35,238 nt of DNA from Fermentimonas sp. (GCA_028683355.1 JAQUIZ010000013.1:1-35238), one strand, 5' to 3'. Counted from the stretch's first letter, positions 8,734-16,768 are shown. The notes: generated by a model not told the origin, from the letters alone. Translations and numbers: made by a program.

Positions 8734-9369
8734 TCACTCGGTGTCTGTAACCCAGGTAAGAACATACTCAGGGTGTACTTCGTAATTGAGGTTATAAGTT
8801 CTGTTTTCTTTAGTTTTAAATTCAGTGGCAGTAATTACTCCATTTTGTGCAGGAATGAACCGGTGGATCAATAGATGTTTTCTGAAATCGATACCTATCT
8901 CATTAATCAATTTGAACATACACTCCTTTACTGACCAATGCAGCAGTTGATGCAGTATCTTTTGTTCAGGGTCGATATACTCACTTTCGGAAACGAATTT
9001 ATGTGCAAGCTTCTCAACTCTGTCTGATTTAATCTCTATATCTATTCCTACCGGAAATGACTTATTCAGTAATATAGCTGCATGATTTCTTGTATGTGAT
9101 ATGCTTATATGGTATGATCTGTCTTCCAGATAAGGCTTGCCGTCTTCCCGGTTTTGTATTATTTTTACTTCGCCAAGAAGTTCAAAGAGCATAATCCTTG
9201 TGGAAAGCCACTCTCTGATACGTCTTTTTGAACGTACACTCTTAATATAATTGACAGCCTCTGAACGGATAGTGGGAGGGAAGAGTTCTAATAGCTCTTC
9301 TATAGTTTCATCCATTTTCCAAATACCCATCAGAGATCCGTTGACAGAATAATCTTTTCTGATAAGCAT
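8734..9369 (-). CDS. 4'-phosphopantetheinyl transferase superfamily protein (Sfp type)
   Basis: A 211-residue enzyme predicted to transfer 4'-phosphopantetheine from CoA to a carrier-protein serine. The Sfp-type signatures are visible: GKPYL (78-82), HISISHT (87-93), GIDIE (108-112, with Mg-binding Asp110 and Glu112) and WSVKE (145-149, with Trp145, Lys148 and Glu149). The length fits the single-chain pseudodimeric group rather than the short AcpS. It lies 7 nt downstream of gldE and is probably co-transcribed. No polyketide or peptide synthetase genes are nearby, so the likely substrate is the fatty-acid acyl carrier protein, but this is inference. Confidence 0.92.
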   Translation of the reverse strand: MLIRKDYSVNGSLMGIWKMDETIEELLELFPPTIRSEAVNYIKSVRSKRRIREWLSTRIMLFELLGEVKIIQNREDGKPYLEDRSYHISISHTRNHAAILLNKSFPVGIDIEIKSDRVEKLAHKFVSESEYIDPEQKILHQLLHWSVKECMFKLINEIGIDFRKHLLIHRFIPAQNGVITATEFKTKENRTYNLNYEVHPEYVLTWVTDTE

Positions 9370-9376
9370 ATATTAT

Positions 9377-10714
9377 TTATTCAACTTCTTTTAGTTTTAC
9401 CTTGGGAGGAATGTAGCGTACTTTAATAATTCTCTTCTTACTCATTTCCTCAGCCTGAAAAGTGTATTTTTTATATGTGAAAGTTTCTTTCCGTTTTGGG
9501 AAATCGCCTTTTAGCTCCAGTAATAGCCCTGCGAGAGTATCAACTTCATCAGACATCACCTCGAAATCCTTTTCTGAGACATTCGTGATTTTTATAAATT
9601 CCTCAAGAGGTGTTTTACCTTCAAAAATATATGATCCGTCTGAGGCCATAGTGTAGAAAGGCAACTCTTCATCATACTCGTCACTGATATCACCGACTAT
9701 CTCTTCTAGAATATCTTCCATAGTAACTAAACCTGAAGTGCCTCCATATTCATCAACTACAATTGCCATGTGAATTTTATTTGTACGGAACTCTTCAAGC
9801 AAATCATCTATTCGTTTGGCTCCGGGCACAAAATACGCTGAGCGAATCAGTGACTGCCATTTGAAATTGTGAGGTTTGCCCAGATGTGGCAGAAGGTCCT
9901 TTACATATAGTATACCTTTAATGTTGTCGGGATTATCTTCGAAAACTGGTATACGGGAGAATCCTGCTTCCACGATAAAGTCTATTACATCAACAAATAG
10001 TGTCTGCATATTGATGGCTATCATATCACTTCTGGATATCTTTATGTCATCAACACTTTTGTCCCTGAATCTGATAATACCTTCAAGCATCTCTTTTTCC
10101 TGATCACGTGTTTCCTCGTCTGAAGTTATTTCAAGTGCTTTGGACAAATCATCCATTGATAATTCATGCCTTGTAAACGAAACCGGGCGGTTGTATGAAG
10201 ATGTCCTTTTTGCCAGAAAACCTGATAAAGGACTCATTAATTTATTTATTACTCTGATTAACGGAGCATGTCTGGAAGCGAACTTATGCGGATTGTGAGA
10301 AGCATATAGCTTTGGAAGGATATCTACAAAAAGAAGGATTACACATATTGTTATGATAACCTCGAGTATGAGTTTTGACCCGACTTCGCCTGCAAAGTAG
10401 GGCAATCTGTTCAGAAGATAAATTATTAAAACCGCCAGTGTTACATTAAGAAAGTTGTAGGTTAAGACTATAGAGGCCAGAAGTTTTTCCGGATTTTTGA
10501 GTAATTTGTTAATTCGAGATGTTGACGGTTCAGAAGGAGCATCGAGCTTATCCTTGTGCTCTTCTTTTAATGAGAAAAAAGCAACCTCCGATCCGGAGAC
10601 GATAGCATTGATAATAATAAGCAGGAGTAGAATTGCTGATAAAACATAGTTTGTAACTGCGGGTGTAAACACCTGCAGGCTTACCTGTAAAAACGATAAA
10701 GGGTCAGGATCCAA
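9377..10714 (-). CDS. gldE: GldE-type CNNM/CorC transporter-associated protein with CBS domains
   Basis: A 445-residue membrane protein. The N-terminal 190 residues form a CNNM (DUF21) domain with about three to four hydrophobic segments, for example NYVLSAILLLLIIINAIVSGSEVAFFSL (near 20-48). A CBS pair follows (about 205-330, with SRIPVFEDNPDNIKGILYVKDLL and VDEYGGTSGLVTMEDILEEIVGDI). A CorC/HlyC domain closes the protein. The family was named GldE from gliding flavobacteria, where it supports GldD; CNNM/CorC relatives are linked to Mg or Co export. Its place beside ssb is typical for Bacteroidota. Gliding is not implied. A good promoter overlaps the ssb terminator just upstream. Confidence 0.93.
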   Translation of the reverse strand: MDPDPLSFLQVSLQVFTPAVTNYVLSAILLLLIIINAIVSGSEVAFFSLKEEHKDKLDAPSEPSTSRINKLLKNPEKLLASIVLTYNFLNVTLAVLIIYLLNRLPYFAGEVGSKLILEVIITICVILLFVDILPKLYASHNPHKFASRHAPLIRVINKLMSPLSGFLAKRTSSYNRPVSFTRHELSMDDLSKALEITSDEETRDQEKEMLEGIIRFRDKSVDDIKISRSDMIAINMQTLFVDVIDFIVEAGFSRIPVFEDNPDNIKGILYVKDLLPHLGKPHNFKWQSLIRSAYFVPGAKRIDDLLEEFRTNKIHMAIVVDEYGGTSGLVTMEDILEEIVGDISDEYDEELPFYTMASDGSYIFEGKTPLEEFIKITNVSEKDFEVMSDEVDTLAGLLLELKGDFPKRKETFTYKKYTFQAEEMSKKRIIKVRYIPPKVKLKEVE

Positions 10715-10734
10715 GTGACAATGATTTAGTGAAA

Positions 10735-10765
10735 CAAAAAAGAGAATGTTTTATAACATTCTCTT
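10735..10765 (-). terminator. Terminator of ssb
   Basis: An 11-bp perfect stem AAGAGAATGTT/AACATTCTCTT (10740-10750 with 10755-10765) with loop TTAT is followed, in the minus direction, by a run of six T (10735-10740 read on the minus strand, partly shared with the stem). It stands 20 nt after the ssb stop codon. Confidence 0.87.
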
Positions 10766-10766
10766 A

Positions 10767-10797
10767 CAAAATTACGATGTTTTTTTAGAATGGCAAA
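10767..10797 (-). promoter_or_regulatory. Predicted promoter of gldE
   Basis: On the minus strand a -33 TTTG (10794-10797) is separated by 19 nt from the -7 box TAATTTTG (10767-10774), an exact TAnnTTTG match. The predicted start near 10760 falls inside the ssb terminator hairpin, so gldE would be transcribed independently of ssb. Confidence 0.55.
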
Positions 10798-11228
10798 TCA
10801 TCTACATCAGAATTATTATCCATTTCATTGGTTGTATTCTCTGAACTGGTGTAATCGTGTCTGATGCTTGAGTTTTCATTTTCTGCACCACCTGATTTTC
10901 TGCTTAGCAGTTCCAGGTTATCAGCAATAATCTCTGTTATATATCGTTTAACACCGCTCTGATCATCATACGAACGGGTTTTTATTTTTCCTTCAATATA
11001 AACTAATGTGCCTTTTTTTACAAATCTCTCAGCAATCTGAGCTAATCCTCTCCAGCATACAACATTGTGCCACTCTGTTCTCTCAGGAACCTGAGTTCCG
11101 TTGGATGTGGTGTAACCTCTCTCACTTGTTGCAACTGAGAAATTTGCTTTTGCAACGTCATTGTCGAAATACTTCATTTCCGGGTCTTTGCCTACATTTC
11201 CTACTAATATTACTTTATTCACCGACAT
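10785..11228 (-). CDS. ssb: Single-stranded DNA-binding protein
   Basis: SSB, 147 residues, which coats single-stranded DNA in replication, recombination and repair. The OB fold occupies about 1-110, with MSVNKVILVGNVGKDPEMKY at the start, TEWHNVVCWRGLAQIAERFVKKG in the middle and YIEGKIKTRSYDDQSG after it. A disordered Asn/Ser/Asp-rich linker leads to the acidic tip DVDDLPF, which recruits partner proteins. It has its own promoter and terminator. In many Bacteroidales genomes mutY precedes ssb in the same operon, but here no gene stands between ssb and the HU-family gene. Confidence 0.98.
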   Translation of the reverse strand: MSVNKVILVGNVGKDPEMKYFDNDVAKANFSVATSERGYTTSNGTQVPERTEWHNVVCWRGLAQIAERFVKKGTLVYIEGKIKTRSYDDQSGVKRYITEIIADNLELLSRKSGGAENENSSIRHDYTSSENTTNEMDNNSDVDDLPF

Positions 11229-11274
11229 AACTAATAATTTATTTGGTTTGAAAAACAGCCGTTAAGCTTTAAAA

Positions 11275-11305
11275 CAAAAATAAACATTATTTTATAACTA
11301 CACAA
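11275..11305 (-). promoter_or_regulatory. Predicted promoter of ssb
   Basis: On the minus strand a TTG (11303-11305) is followed after 20 nt by the -7 box TATTTTTG (11275-11282), an exact TAnnTTTG match. The predicted start near 11268 leaves a 5' leader of about 40 nt. Confidence 0.55.
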
Positions 11306-11418
11306 TTACAAAACCCTATTGTTCATAAATATTGTGTATCTTAGCGTACCAGTTTTTCCAATTAGTCCAAAAAGAGAAAAATTCTATATATTTATTTTTA
11401 GGGTTGAGAAAAAAGCTA

Positions 11419-11426
11419 TATATTTG
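11419..11426 (+). promoter_or_regulatory. Candidate -7 element for the HU-family gene
   Basis: TATATTTG matches TAnnTTTG exactly, but the expected -33 TTG is replaced by a T-run (11396-11399). It would start a transcript near 11433, about 60 nt before the HU-family start codon. Because the surrounding sequence is very AT-rich, a chance match is possible. Confidence 0.4.
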
Positions 11427-11491
11427 CATTCCAAAATTTTACTAGCTAGAGAGTTGCTGTAATTATTAATAATATAAATATATCAAAAAAA

Positions 11492-11779
11492 ATGACTAAA
11501 GCTGATATTGTAAACGAAATTGCGAAAAGAACTGGTGTAGACAAAACATCGGTATTGTCAACAGTTGAATCTTTCATGGATGTAGTTAAAGATTCATTGG
11601 CTAACGATGAGAATGTATATTTGAGAGGATTTGGCAGCTTCATAGTTAAAAAAAGAGCGCAAAAAACTGCACGTAATATATCAAAGAATACAACTATTAT
11701 TATCCCAGCACACAATATACCCGCTTTCAAGCCATCTAAAACGTTTGTTGCTCAGGTAAAGGAAATTAAAGTAGATTAA
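11492..11779 (+). CDS. HU/IHF-family DNA-binding protein
   Basis: A 95-residue histone-like protein that bends DNA as a dimer. It begins with the typical MTKADIVNEIAKRTGVDKTS helix, continues with the conserved LRGFGSFIVKKR turn (44-55) and a beta-arm region (RNISKNTTIIIPAHNIPAFKPSK). The family normally ends near this length. Sequence alone does not separate HU from an IHF-like subunit. It lies 22 nt upstream of the small basic protein gene and probably shares its transcript. It reads divergently from ssb. Confidence 0.95.
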   Translation: MTKADIVNEIAKRTGVDKTSVLSTVESFMDVVKDSLANDENVYLRGFGSFIVKKRAQKTARNISKNTTIIIPAHNIPAFKPSKTFVAQVKEIKVD

Positions 11780-11787
11780 TTAAAAAT

Positions 11788-11792
11788 AGGAG
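11788..11792 (+). promoter_or_regulatory. Strong Shine-Dalgarno sequence before the small basic protein
   Basis: AGGAG sits 9 nt before the ATG at 11802. Most genes in this window have no such sequence, in line with the general habit of Bacteroidota, so its presence here is distinctive and supports the 30-residue frame. Confidence 0.7.
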
Positions 11793-11801
11793 ATTTAAAA
11801 C

Positions 11802-11894
11802 ATGCCAAGCGGAAAAAAAAGGAAAAGGCATAAAATGTCTGTCCACAAAAGGAAAAAAAGACTAAGAAAGAACAGGCACAAGAAGAAAAAATAA
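11802..11894 (+). CDS. AURKAIP1/COX24-like very basic 30-residue protein, probable ribosomal protein
   Basis: A 30-codon frame encodes MPSGKKRKRHKM followed by SVHKRKKRLRKNRHKKKK. About two thirds of the residues are Lys, Arg or His. I recognise it as the short AURKAIP1/COX24-domain protein widespread in Bacteroidota. The domain is that of mitochondrial ribosomal protein mS38, so a place on the small ribosomal subunit is likely but inferred. It follows the HU-family gene by 22 nt and has a strong Shine-Dalgarno AGGAG, unlike its neighbours. A large terminator hairpin stands 28 nt after its stop. The frame is too short for common gene finders. Confidence 0.85.
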   Translation: MPSGKKRKRHKMSVHKRKKRLRKNRHKKKK

Positions 11895-11922
11895 GCCTGT
11901 AGTTTCTTTCAGCCATATACAG

Positions 11923-11967
11923 GAACAAACTTATAAGAAAACCATTAGGGTGATAAGTTTGTTCTTT
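11923..11967 (+). terminator. Terminator after the HU-family/small basic protein operon
   Basis: A 12-bp perfect stem GAACAAACTTAT/ATAAGTTTGTTC (11923-11934 with 11953-11964) encloses an 18-nt loop and runs into TTTGTG. The tail is short, so termination may be partial and rng could receive read-through. Confidence 0.7.
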
Positions 11968-11979
11968 GTGTATAAAATA

Positions 11980-12004
11980 GGGAATTGTTCAGGAGTGAAC
12001 TCCC
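11980..12004 (+). promoter_or_regulatory. Hairpin in the rng upstream region
   Basis: GGGA/TCCC (11980-11983 with 12001-12004) and GTTC/GAAC (11987-11990 with 11997-12000) form an interrupted stem followed by TTTCTG. It could be a second terminator or a leader hairpin of rng, 58 nt before the start codon. I see no promoter with a TAnnTTTG box between it and rng. Confidence 0.4.
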
Positions 12005-12062
12005 TTTCTGTTGTGAAGACAGAAGCCCAACATTATTTTAATCATTATTAAAAAGAACAATT

Positions 12063-13631
12063 GTGACAAGCGAACTTGTTGTAGATGTTCAATCAAAGGA
12101 GATTACGATTGCAGTTCTTGAAGACAAGAAACTAGTTGAATTGCAACAAGAAAATCAAGAGGAATCTTACTCGGTTGGAAATATCTACATGGGCAAAGTG
12201 AAAAAGCTTATGCCCGCCCTTAACGCAGCATTTGTGAACGTGGGACACAAAAAGGACGCTTTTCTTCACTATTTGGATTTAGGGGTTGAATTCAACTCGA
12301 TTCTGCAATTTCAGAAACTTGTTGAAGACAAGAAAAAATTTACGCAGCTCCAGAAGATGAAGCTGCAGCCCGATATCGATAAAGATGGATTAATCTCGGA
12401 TGTACTGAAAGTAGGACAGGAAATTTTGGTACAAGTTGCCAAAGAGCCAATCTCTACTAAAGGCCCAAGATTGACATCTGAAATTTCTTTCGCGGGAAGG
12501 TTTATGGTTTTAATACCATTTATCAACCGTGTGTCGGTATCACAGAAAATTAAGTCACGAGAGGAACGAGCACGGCTTCGTCAGCTTATTCAAAGTATAA
12601 AACCCAAGAATTACGGGGTTATAATTAGAACAAATGCTGAAGGAAAGCGAGTGGCCGACCTTGATGCAGAACTTAAAGTTCTGATTAAAAGATGGGAAGA
12701 TTGTATTAGCAAGATACAGAAAGCCAAAGCGCCATCTCTGGTTTATGAAGAGACAGGACGTACTGTAGCTCTGTTACGCGATATTTTCAATCCCTCTTTC
12801 GAACAGATACACATTAACGACAGTGATGTGTCTAAACAAATTGCCGAATATGTAAATCTCATTGCACCTGACAGGAAAAATATCGTAAAAGAATATAAGG
12901 GTGCATTGCCGATTTTAGATAATTTCGGTATTACAAAACAGGTAAAATCGCTCTTTGGAAAAACTGTTACATTTAAAAATGGTGCTTATCTCATTATAGA
13001 GCATACAGAAGCGTTGCATGTGATTGACGTAAATAGCGGAAATCGCAACAAATCAAAACTAGGACAGGAAGACAGCGCTTACGAAGTAAATGTTGCTGCT
13101 GCAGAAGAGATTGCCCGTCAGCTGAGATTACGCGATATGGGAGGCATTATTGTAATTGACTTTATCGATATGAATAAAGGTGAGCATCGAAACAAGCTGT
13201 TGTCGAAGATGCAGGAACTGATGTCAACTGATAGAGCAAAGCATAACATTTTACCGTTGAGCAAGTTCGGGATAATGCAGATAACACGTCAGCGTGTGCG
13301 ACCCGAAATGGAAATTGCCACTAGCGAAGTATGCCCCACTTGCTTTGGCAAAGGAAAAATAAAATCGTCGTTTCTCTTTACAGACACTCTGGAGGGAAAG
13401 ATTGATTACTTGACAAATAATCTGAAAGTGAAGAAATTCAGTCTGCACATACACCCTTATGTTGCAGCGTATGTTCAGCAAGGTTTCTTTTCGTTGAAAG
13501 GTAAATGGAAGAAAAAGTATAATGCAGGTATGAGAATAATTCCTAATCAAAAATTAGGATTCCTGCAATATGAATTTTACGATAAAGACGGAAACGAAAT
13601 TGATCTGAAGGAAGAAATTGAAATGAAATAG
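12063..13631 (+). CDS. rng: Ribonuclease G/E family endoribonuclease
   Basis: A 522-residue Rne/Rng-family endoribonuclease for rRNA maturation and mRNA decay. An S1 RNA-binding domain lies near 36-125, with the usual MGKVKKLMPALNAAFVNVGHKKDAFLHY segment. The catalytic centre matches E. coli RNase E: Asp322 in VIDVNSG and Asp366 in VIDFIDM, after the ARQLRLRDMGG motif. The Zn-link motif CPTC is at 424-427. It lacks the long C-terminal scaffold of RNase E, so the RNase G type fits. I accept the GTG start because it yields the usual N-terminus (MTSELVVDVQ). It converges on priA over a shared terminator. Confidence 0.96.
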   Translation: MTSELVVDVQSKEITIAVLEDKKLVELQQENQEESYSVGNIYMGKVKKLMPALNAAFVNVGHKKDAFLHYLDLGVEFNSILQFQKLVEDKKKFTQLQKMKLQPDIDKDGLISDVLKVGQEILVQVAKEPISTKGPRLTSEISFAGRFMVLIPFINRVSVSQKIKSREERARLRQLIQSIKPKNYGVIIRTNAEGKRVADLDAELKVLIKRWEDCISKIQKAKAPSLVYEETGRTVALLRDIFNPSFEQIHINDSDVSKQIAEYVNLIAPDRKNIVKEYKGALPILDNFGITKQVKSLFGKTVTFKNGAYLIIEHTEALHVIDVNSGNRNKSKLGQEDSAYEVNVAAAEEIARQLRLRDMGGIIVIDFIDMNKGEHRNKLLSKMQELMSTDRAKHNILPLSKFGIMQITRQRVRPEMEIATSEVCPTCFGKGKIKSSFLFTDTLEGKIDYLTNNLKVKKFSLHIHPYVAAYVQQGFFSLKGKWKKKYNAGMRIIPNQKLGFLQYEFYDKDGNEIDLKEEIEMK

Positions 13632-13662
13632 ATTCCGTTTTAACGGAACTGCAAATAGTAAG

Positions 13663-13696
13663 AAAACCGGTATTCCATATGGAGTATCGGTTTTTT
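13663..13696. terminator. Bidirectional terminator between rng and priA
   Basis: AAAACCGGTATTCC (13663-13676) pairs with GGAGTATCGGTTTT (13681-13694) over 14 bp, two of them G-T wobbles, around an ATAT loop. T-runs exist on both strands. It serves rng on the plus strand and priA, which ends at 13701, on the minus strand. Confidence 0.88.
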
Positions 13697-13700
13697 GCAT

Positions 13701-15938
13701 TTATACCTTGTCTACATCAAAATGGATCATTATATATTTGAAGTCTTTGTTTGTATGAAACCTGGTTTCTGCAGATTTTATTATCTCTCGGGTTTTCTTA
13801 ATAGAAAGATTATAATCAAGTTTAAGTAGAATCTCTCTAAGATGGTAACGCTGGATAAAACTTACAATTGGTTTACTTGGTCCCTGAACACTATCGCTAA
13901 AAGATTGTCTGAGTAAAGCAGCAAGATAATCAGATCCGGCATCAACCTTTTGTTCGGTTTTGTGCTTGAGTATGATTGAAATCAACCTGCAGAAGGGAGG
14001 ATAGTTAAACATTCTTCTTTCAGCCATCTGAGAATTAAAGAAACCCTCATAGTCGTATTTTGAAATATAACCATATACCGGCTGGTCGGGGTCGGCACTC
14101 TGAATAATTACTTTTCCCTGCCTGTTCTTTCGTCCTGCACGTCCTGCGGCCTGCATCATAAGCTGAAAGCCTCGTTCGTGTGATCTGAAATCGGGGTAGT
14201 TGAGCAATGAGTCAGATGAAATAATTCCGACAATGCCTACATTTTCAAAGTCAAGTCCTTTGGAAAGCATCTGTGTGCCAATCAGAATATGAATTCTTTT
14301 ACTCTGAAAATCATCTATAATCTTTTCGTAAGCATCCTTCCCCCGGGTGGTATCTAAATCCATCCTGCCAACTATATAATCAGGGAAAAGACGCTCAACC
14401 TCTTCTTCCAGTTGCTCGGTTCCCTGGCCTAAAGTCTTCAGATTTTCTGAATTACATGATGGACATATCACAGGCATAGGGTAAGAGGCATTGCAATAGT
14501 GACAAATCAGTCTGTTTCGCTTTTTATGATACGTGAGTGTAACATCACATCTTTTGCATTTTGGTGACCATGCACACTGCTCACATTCAATAAGTGATGC
14601 AAAACCCCTACGATTACGAAATAGTATTACCTGTTCCCCATTTTCCAGAATCAGCTTCATTTGTTCAATCAGTGCAGGTGTCAGAAGAGATTTCATCTTT
14701 TTCCTTTTTCGCAACTCGAATGTATTCTCTATTTTAATCTCCGGCATCAGGATGTTTCTGTAACGTTCTTGCAGTGTTACTATTCCGTACTTGCCGTTTC
14801 TCGTGTTGAAGTAAGACTCTAATGAGGGTGTTGCAGACCCAAGGATTGTTTTTGCATTATAAAAGTGCGCCAGCATTATTGCTGTATCACGCGCATGATA
14901 TCGCGGTGATGGTTCTTGTTGTTTATAGCTCATTTCATGCTCTTCGTCTATGATAACCAGTCCCAGTTGCTGATAAGGCAGAAAAAGAGATGAACGTACC
15001 CCTAAAATGATTTCATATGGTTCATCCGACAGCATTTTATTCCATATTTCAGCTCTTTCATTATCATTTATCTTAGAGTGATATATGCCTATTTTGCTGC
15101 CATAGACAGCTTGTAACCGTTGCGTCAACTGAGTTGTCAGTGCAATCTCGGGAACCAGGTAAAGTGTCTGTTTTCCCAAAGAGAGTGCTTCTTCAATCAG
15201 GTGTATATATATTTCTGTTTTTCCACTGGAAGTGACACCATGAAGCAGACAGGTTTGCCTGTTTTCGAAACAGTCGATTATCTCATTAAATGCTTTTTGC
15301 TGAAAATCATTAAGAGGATGCGGCTTTCGTATAGGTTTTATACCAGTATTCAATCTTCCCGTCTCTACTTCAATAGTTTGCAGCACCTCCTTTTTTATCA
15401 GTCCGTTTAGCACTGAAACAGAGTAACCCGCTAATTCTGAGACCTCTTTTCTGCTTATGTGTTCTTTTTTATTATCTGTAAGAATATCTTGTATTTGATT
15501 ATACAAGAATTTTTGTTTTACAGCTCTTCCGATTATACCCGTTATGTTTGCAGCATCCTTACCGGGATTAATTCTTATGAATGTTTCTGTTTTAGGTTTG
15601 AATTTTGATTTAAGATCTTCTGATTTCAAAGAAGAGGGGAGAGCTGTTTTGTAAACATCTCCAAGTGGAGATAAATAATAATAAGAGATCCATTCCCATA
15701 ATTTGAGTTGCTGCTCATTGACTATAGGCTCTGAGTCTGATAAGGAATGAATCTCTTTTACCTTAAAACCCTTTGGAGCTGTTTCTTGAATTTTATATAC
15801 AATAGCCGTGTAATATTTACGGTTACCGAAAGGAACTATTACTCTTGATCCTCTTGTAATCTTGTCCCTCATTTCCACGGGTACAGAGTAGGTATATAGA
15901 TCGGAAAAAGGTAACGGGAGAATTACATCAGCATACAT
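13701..15938 (-). CDS. priA: Primosomal protein N' (replication restart helicase PriA)
   Basis: A 745-residue superfamily 2 DNA helicase that reloads the replisome at stalled forks. The N-terminal DNA-binding domain begins MYADVILPLPFSDLYTYSVP. Walker A is GVTSSGKT (234-241), and the Walker B/DEXH box is DEEH (331-334). Two Zn sites are formed by Cys pairs in CEQCAWSPKCKRC and CHYCNASYPMPVICPSC. Motif VI is visible as QAAGRAGR. The length is near that of E. coli PriA. It starts 9 nt after the stop of an outer membrane protein gene on the same strand, so the two are probably co-transcribed. Confidence 0.98.
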   Translation of the reverse strand: MYADVILPLPFSDLYTYSVPVEMRDKITRGSRVIVPFGNRKYYTAIVYKIQETAPKGFKVKEIHSLSDSEPIVNEQQLKLWEWISYYYLSPLGDVYKTALPSSLKSEDLKSKFKPKTETFIRINPGKDAANITGIIGRAVKQKFLYNQIQDILTDNKKEHISRKEVSELAGYSVSVLNGLIKKEVLQTIEVETGRLNTGIKPIRKPHPLNDFQQKAFNEIIDCFENRQTCLLHGVTSSGKTEIYIHLIEEALSLGKQTLYLVPEIALTTQLTQRLQAVYGSKIGIYHSKINDNERAEIWNKMLSDEPYEIILGVRSSLFLPYQQLGLVIIDEEHEMSYKQQEPSPRYHARDTAIMLAHFYNAKTILGSATPSLESYFNTRNGKYGIVTLQERYRNILMPEIKIENTFELRKRKKMKSLLTPALIEQMKLILENGEQVILFRNRRGFASLIECEQCAWSPKCKRCDVTLTYHKKRNRLICHYCNASYPMPVICPSCNSENLKTLGQGTEQLEEEVERLFPDYIVGRMDLDTTRGKDAYEKIIDDFQSKRIHILIGTQMLSKGLDFENVGIVGIISSDSLLNYPDFRSHERGFQLMMQAAGRAGRKNRQGKVIIQSADPDQPVYGYISKYDYEGFFNSQMAERRMFNYPPFCRLISIILKHKTEQKVDAGSDYLAALLRQSFSDSVQGPSKPIVSFIQRYHLREILLKLDYNLSIKKTREIIKSAETRFHTNKDFKYIMIHFDVDKV

Positions 15939-15947
15939 GAATTGAAA

Positions 15948-16595
15948 TTAAAAGAATATTATACCTGTTACTGTCCAGGACTCGTTTTTACCGTTAAGTG
16001 GCTCTTTCCAGTTTGGTTCGTTTATTGAATAATCGTCGGTGAGCTTCACACTGTAATTCAAACCAACTTGTAAAAACCTTAGAACTTCAATTCCAAATCC
16101 AAGATTGGCACCTGCCTGAAATTCTTTGGCCTTTATATCGTTTGTTATATCAGTTATTGAAAACTCATCACCATCGATCAAATATCCTGCCCAAGGACCA
16201 GCTGTAGCGAATAGTCTCAACGGTAACATACCCAATCCGAATTTAAGCTTGGCATTTACCGGTAAATTAATATAACGGTTTGCTACTTCAGTTGAGGCAG
16301 CTGCTTCACCACCAGGAGGAGGGGTAATTGTCATTCTGTTATCGTTATAAAGGAGGGCAGCGTCTATACCAAATTCAGCAACACCAAGAGGAAGAAACAT
16401 TGCTTCGATTGATGGTCCTATACTGTAAGAGGTCATATTCTCAATATCAAAAGTTTCGTCGAGGGTTTTAAAGTCAGGATTATTAAGTCCCACGCTTCCT
16501 TTAACGCCAAATCTCACCTGAGAGAATACCGGTGCAGTTAGTAACAATATAAACATCACCGCTATTCCTGTTTTGATAATACTTTTCGTTTTCAT
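15948..16595 (-). CDS. Outer membrane beta-barrel protein
   Basis: A 215-residue exported protein. The signal peptide runs to about residue 25 (LLLTAPVFSQ). The mature part alternates short amphipathic strands with Gly and aromatic residues (VRFGVKGSVGLN, NLPVNAKLKFGL, GANLGFGIEVL, VGLNYSVKL) and ends in IIFF, an aromatic C-terminus typical for barrel insertion. It looks like the small PorT/OMP_b-brl group, but no specific function can be assigned. Its gene directly precedes priA; the pairing is probably positional. A good promoter lies 55-85 nt upstream. Confidence 0.85.
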   Translation of the reverse strand: MKTKSIIKTGIAVMFILLLTAPVFSQVRFGVKGSVGLNNPDFKTLDETFDIENMTSYSIGPSIEAMFLPLGVAEFGIDAALLYNDNRMTITPPPGGEAAASTEVANRYINLPVNAKLKFGLGMLPLRLFATAGPWAGYLIDGDEFSITDITNDIKAKEFQAGANLGFGIEVLRFLQVGLNYSVKLTDDYSINEPNWKEPLNGKNESWTVTGIIFF

Positions 16596-16649
16596 ACTAG
16601 TCTGTTTTGGTAGTTCTGATTGTTAAATTAAAAACTCTAAAAAGTCATA

Positions 16650-16681
16650 CAAAGTTATACCTGTGACTTAGATTAAACAAA
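16650..16681 (-). promoter_or_regulatory. Predicted promoter of the outer membrane protein-priA operon
   Basis: On the minus strand a -33 TTTG (16678-16681) is followed after 20 nt by the -7 box TAACTTTG (16650-16657), an exact consensus match and the same octamer as at rplM. The predicted start is near 16643, giving a leader of about 48 nt. Confidence 0.6.
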
Positions 16682-16724
16682 GAAGATTAGAAATTGGTTG
16701 TTAAAGATATGTAAATAGGAGAGC

Positions 16725-16768
16725 ATAAAAAAGCGTCTCTCACTTTTATATAAGTGGAAAGACGCTTT
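16725..16768 (-). terminator. Terminator of the succinate dehydrogenase/fumarate reductase operon
   Basis: A 9-bp stem AAAGCGTCT/AGACGCTTT (16730-16738 with 16760-16768) continues into CACTT/AAGTG near the loop. Read on the minus strand it ends in a run of six T (16727-16732). It lies 42 nt after the iron-sulfur subunit stop codon. Confidence 0.9.
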
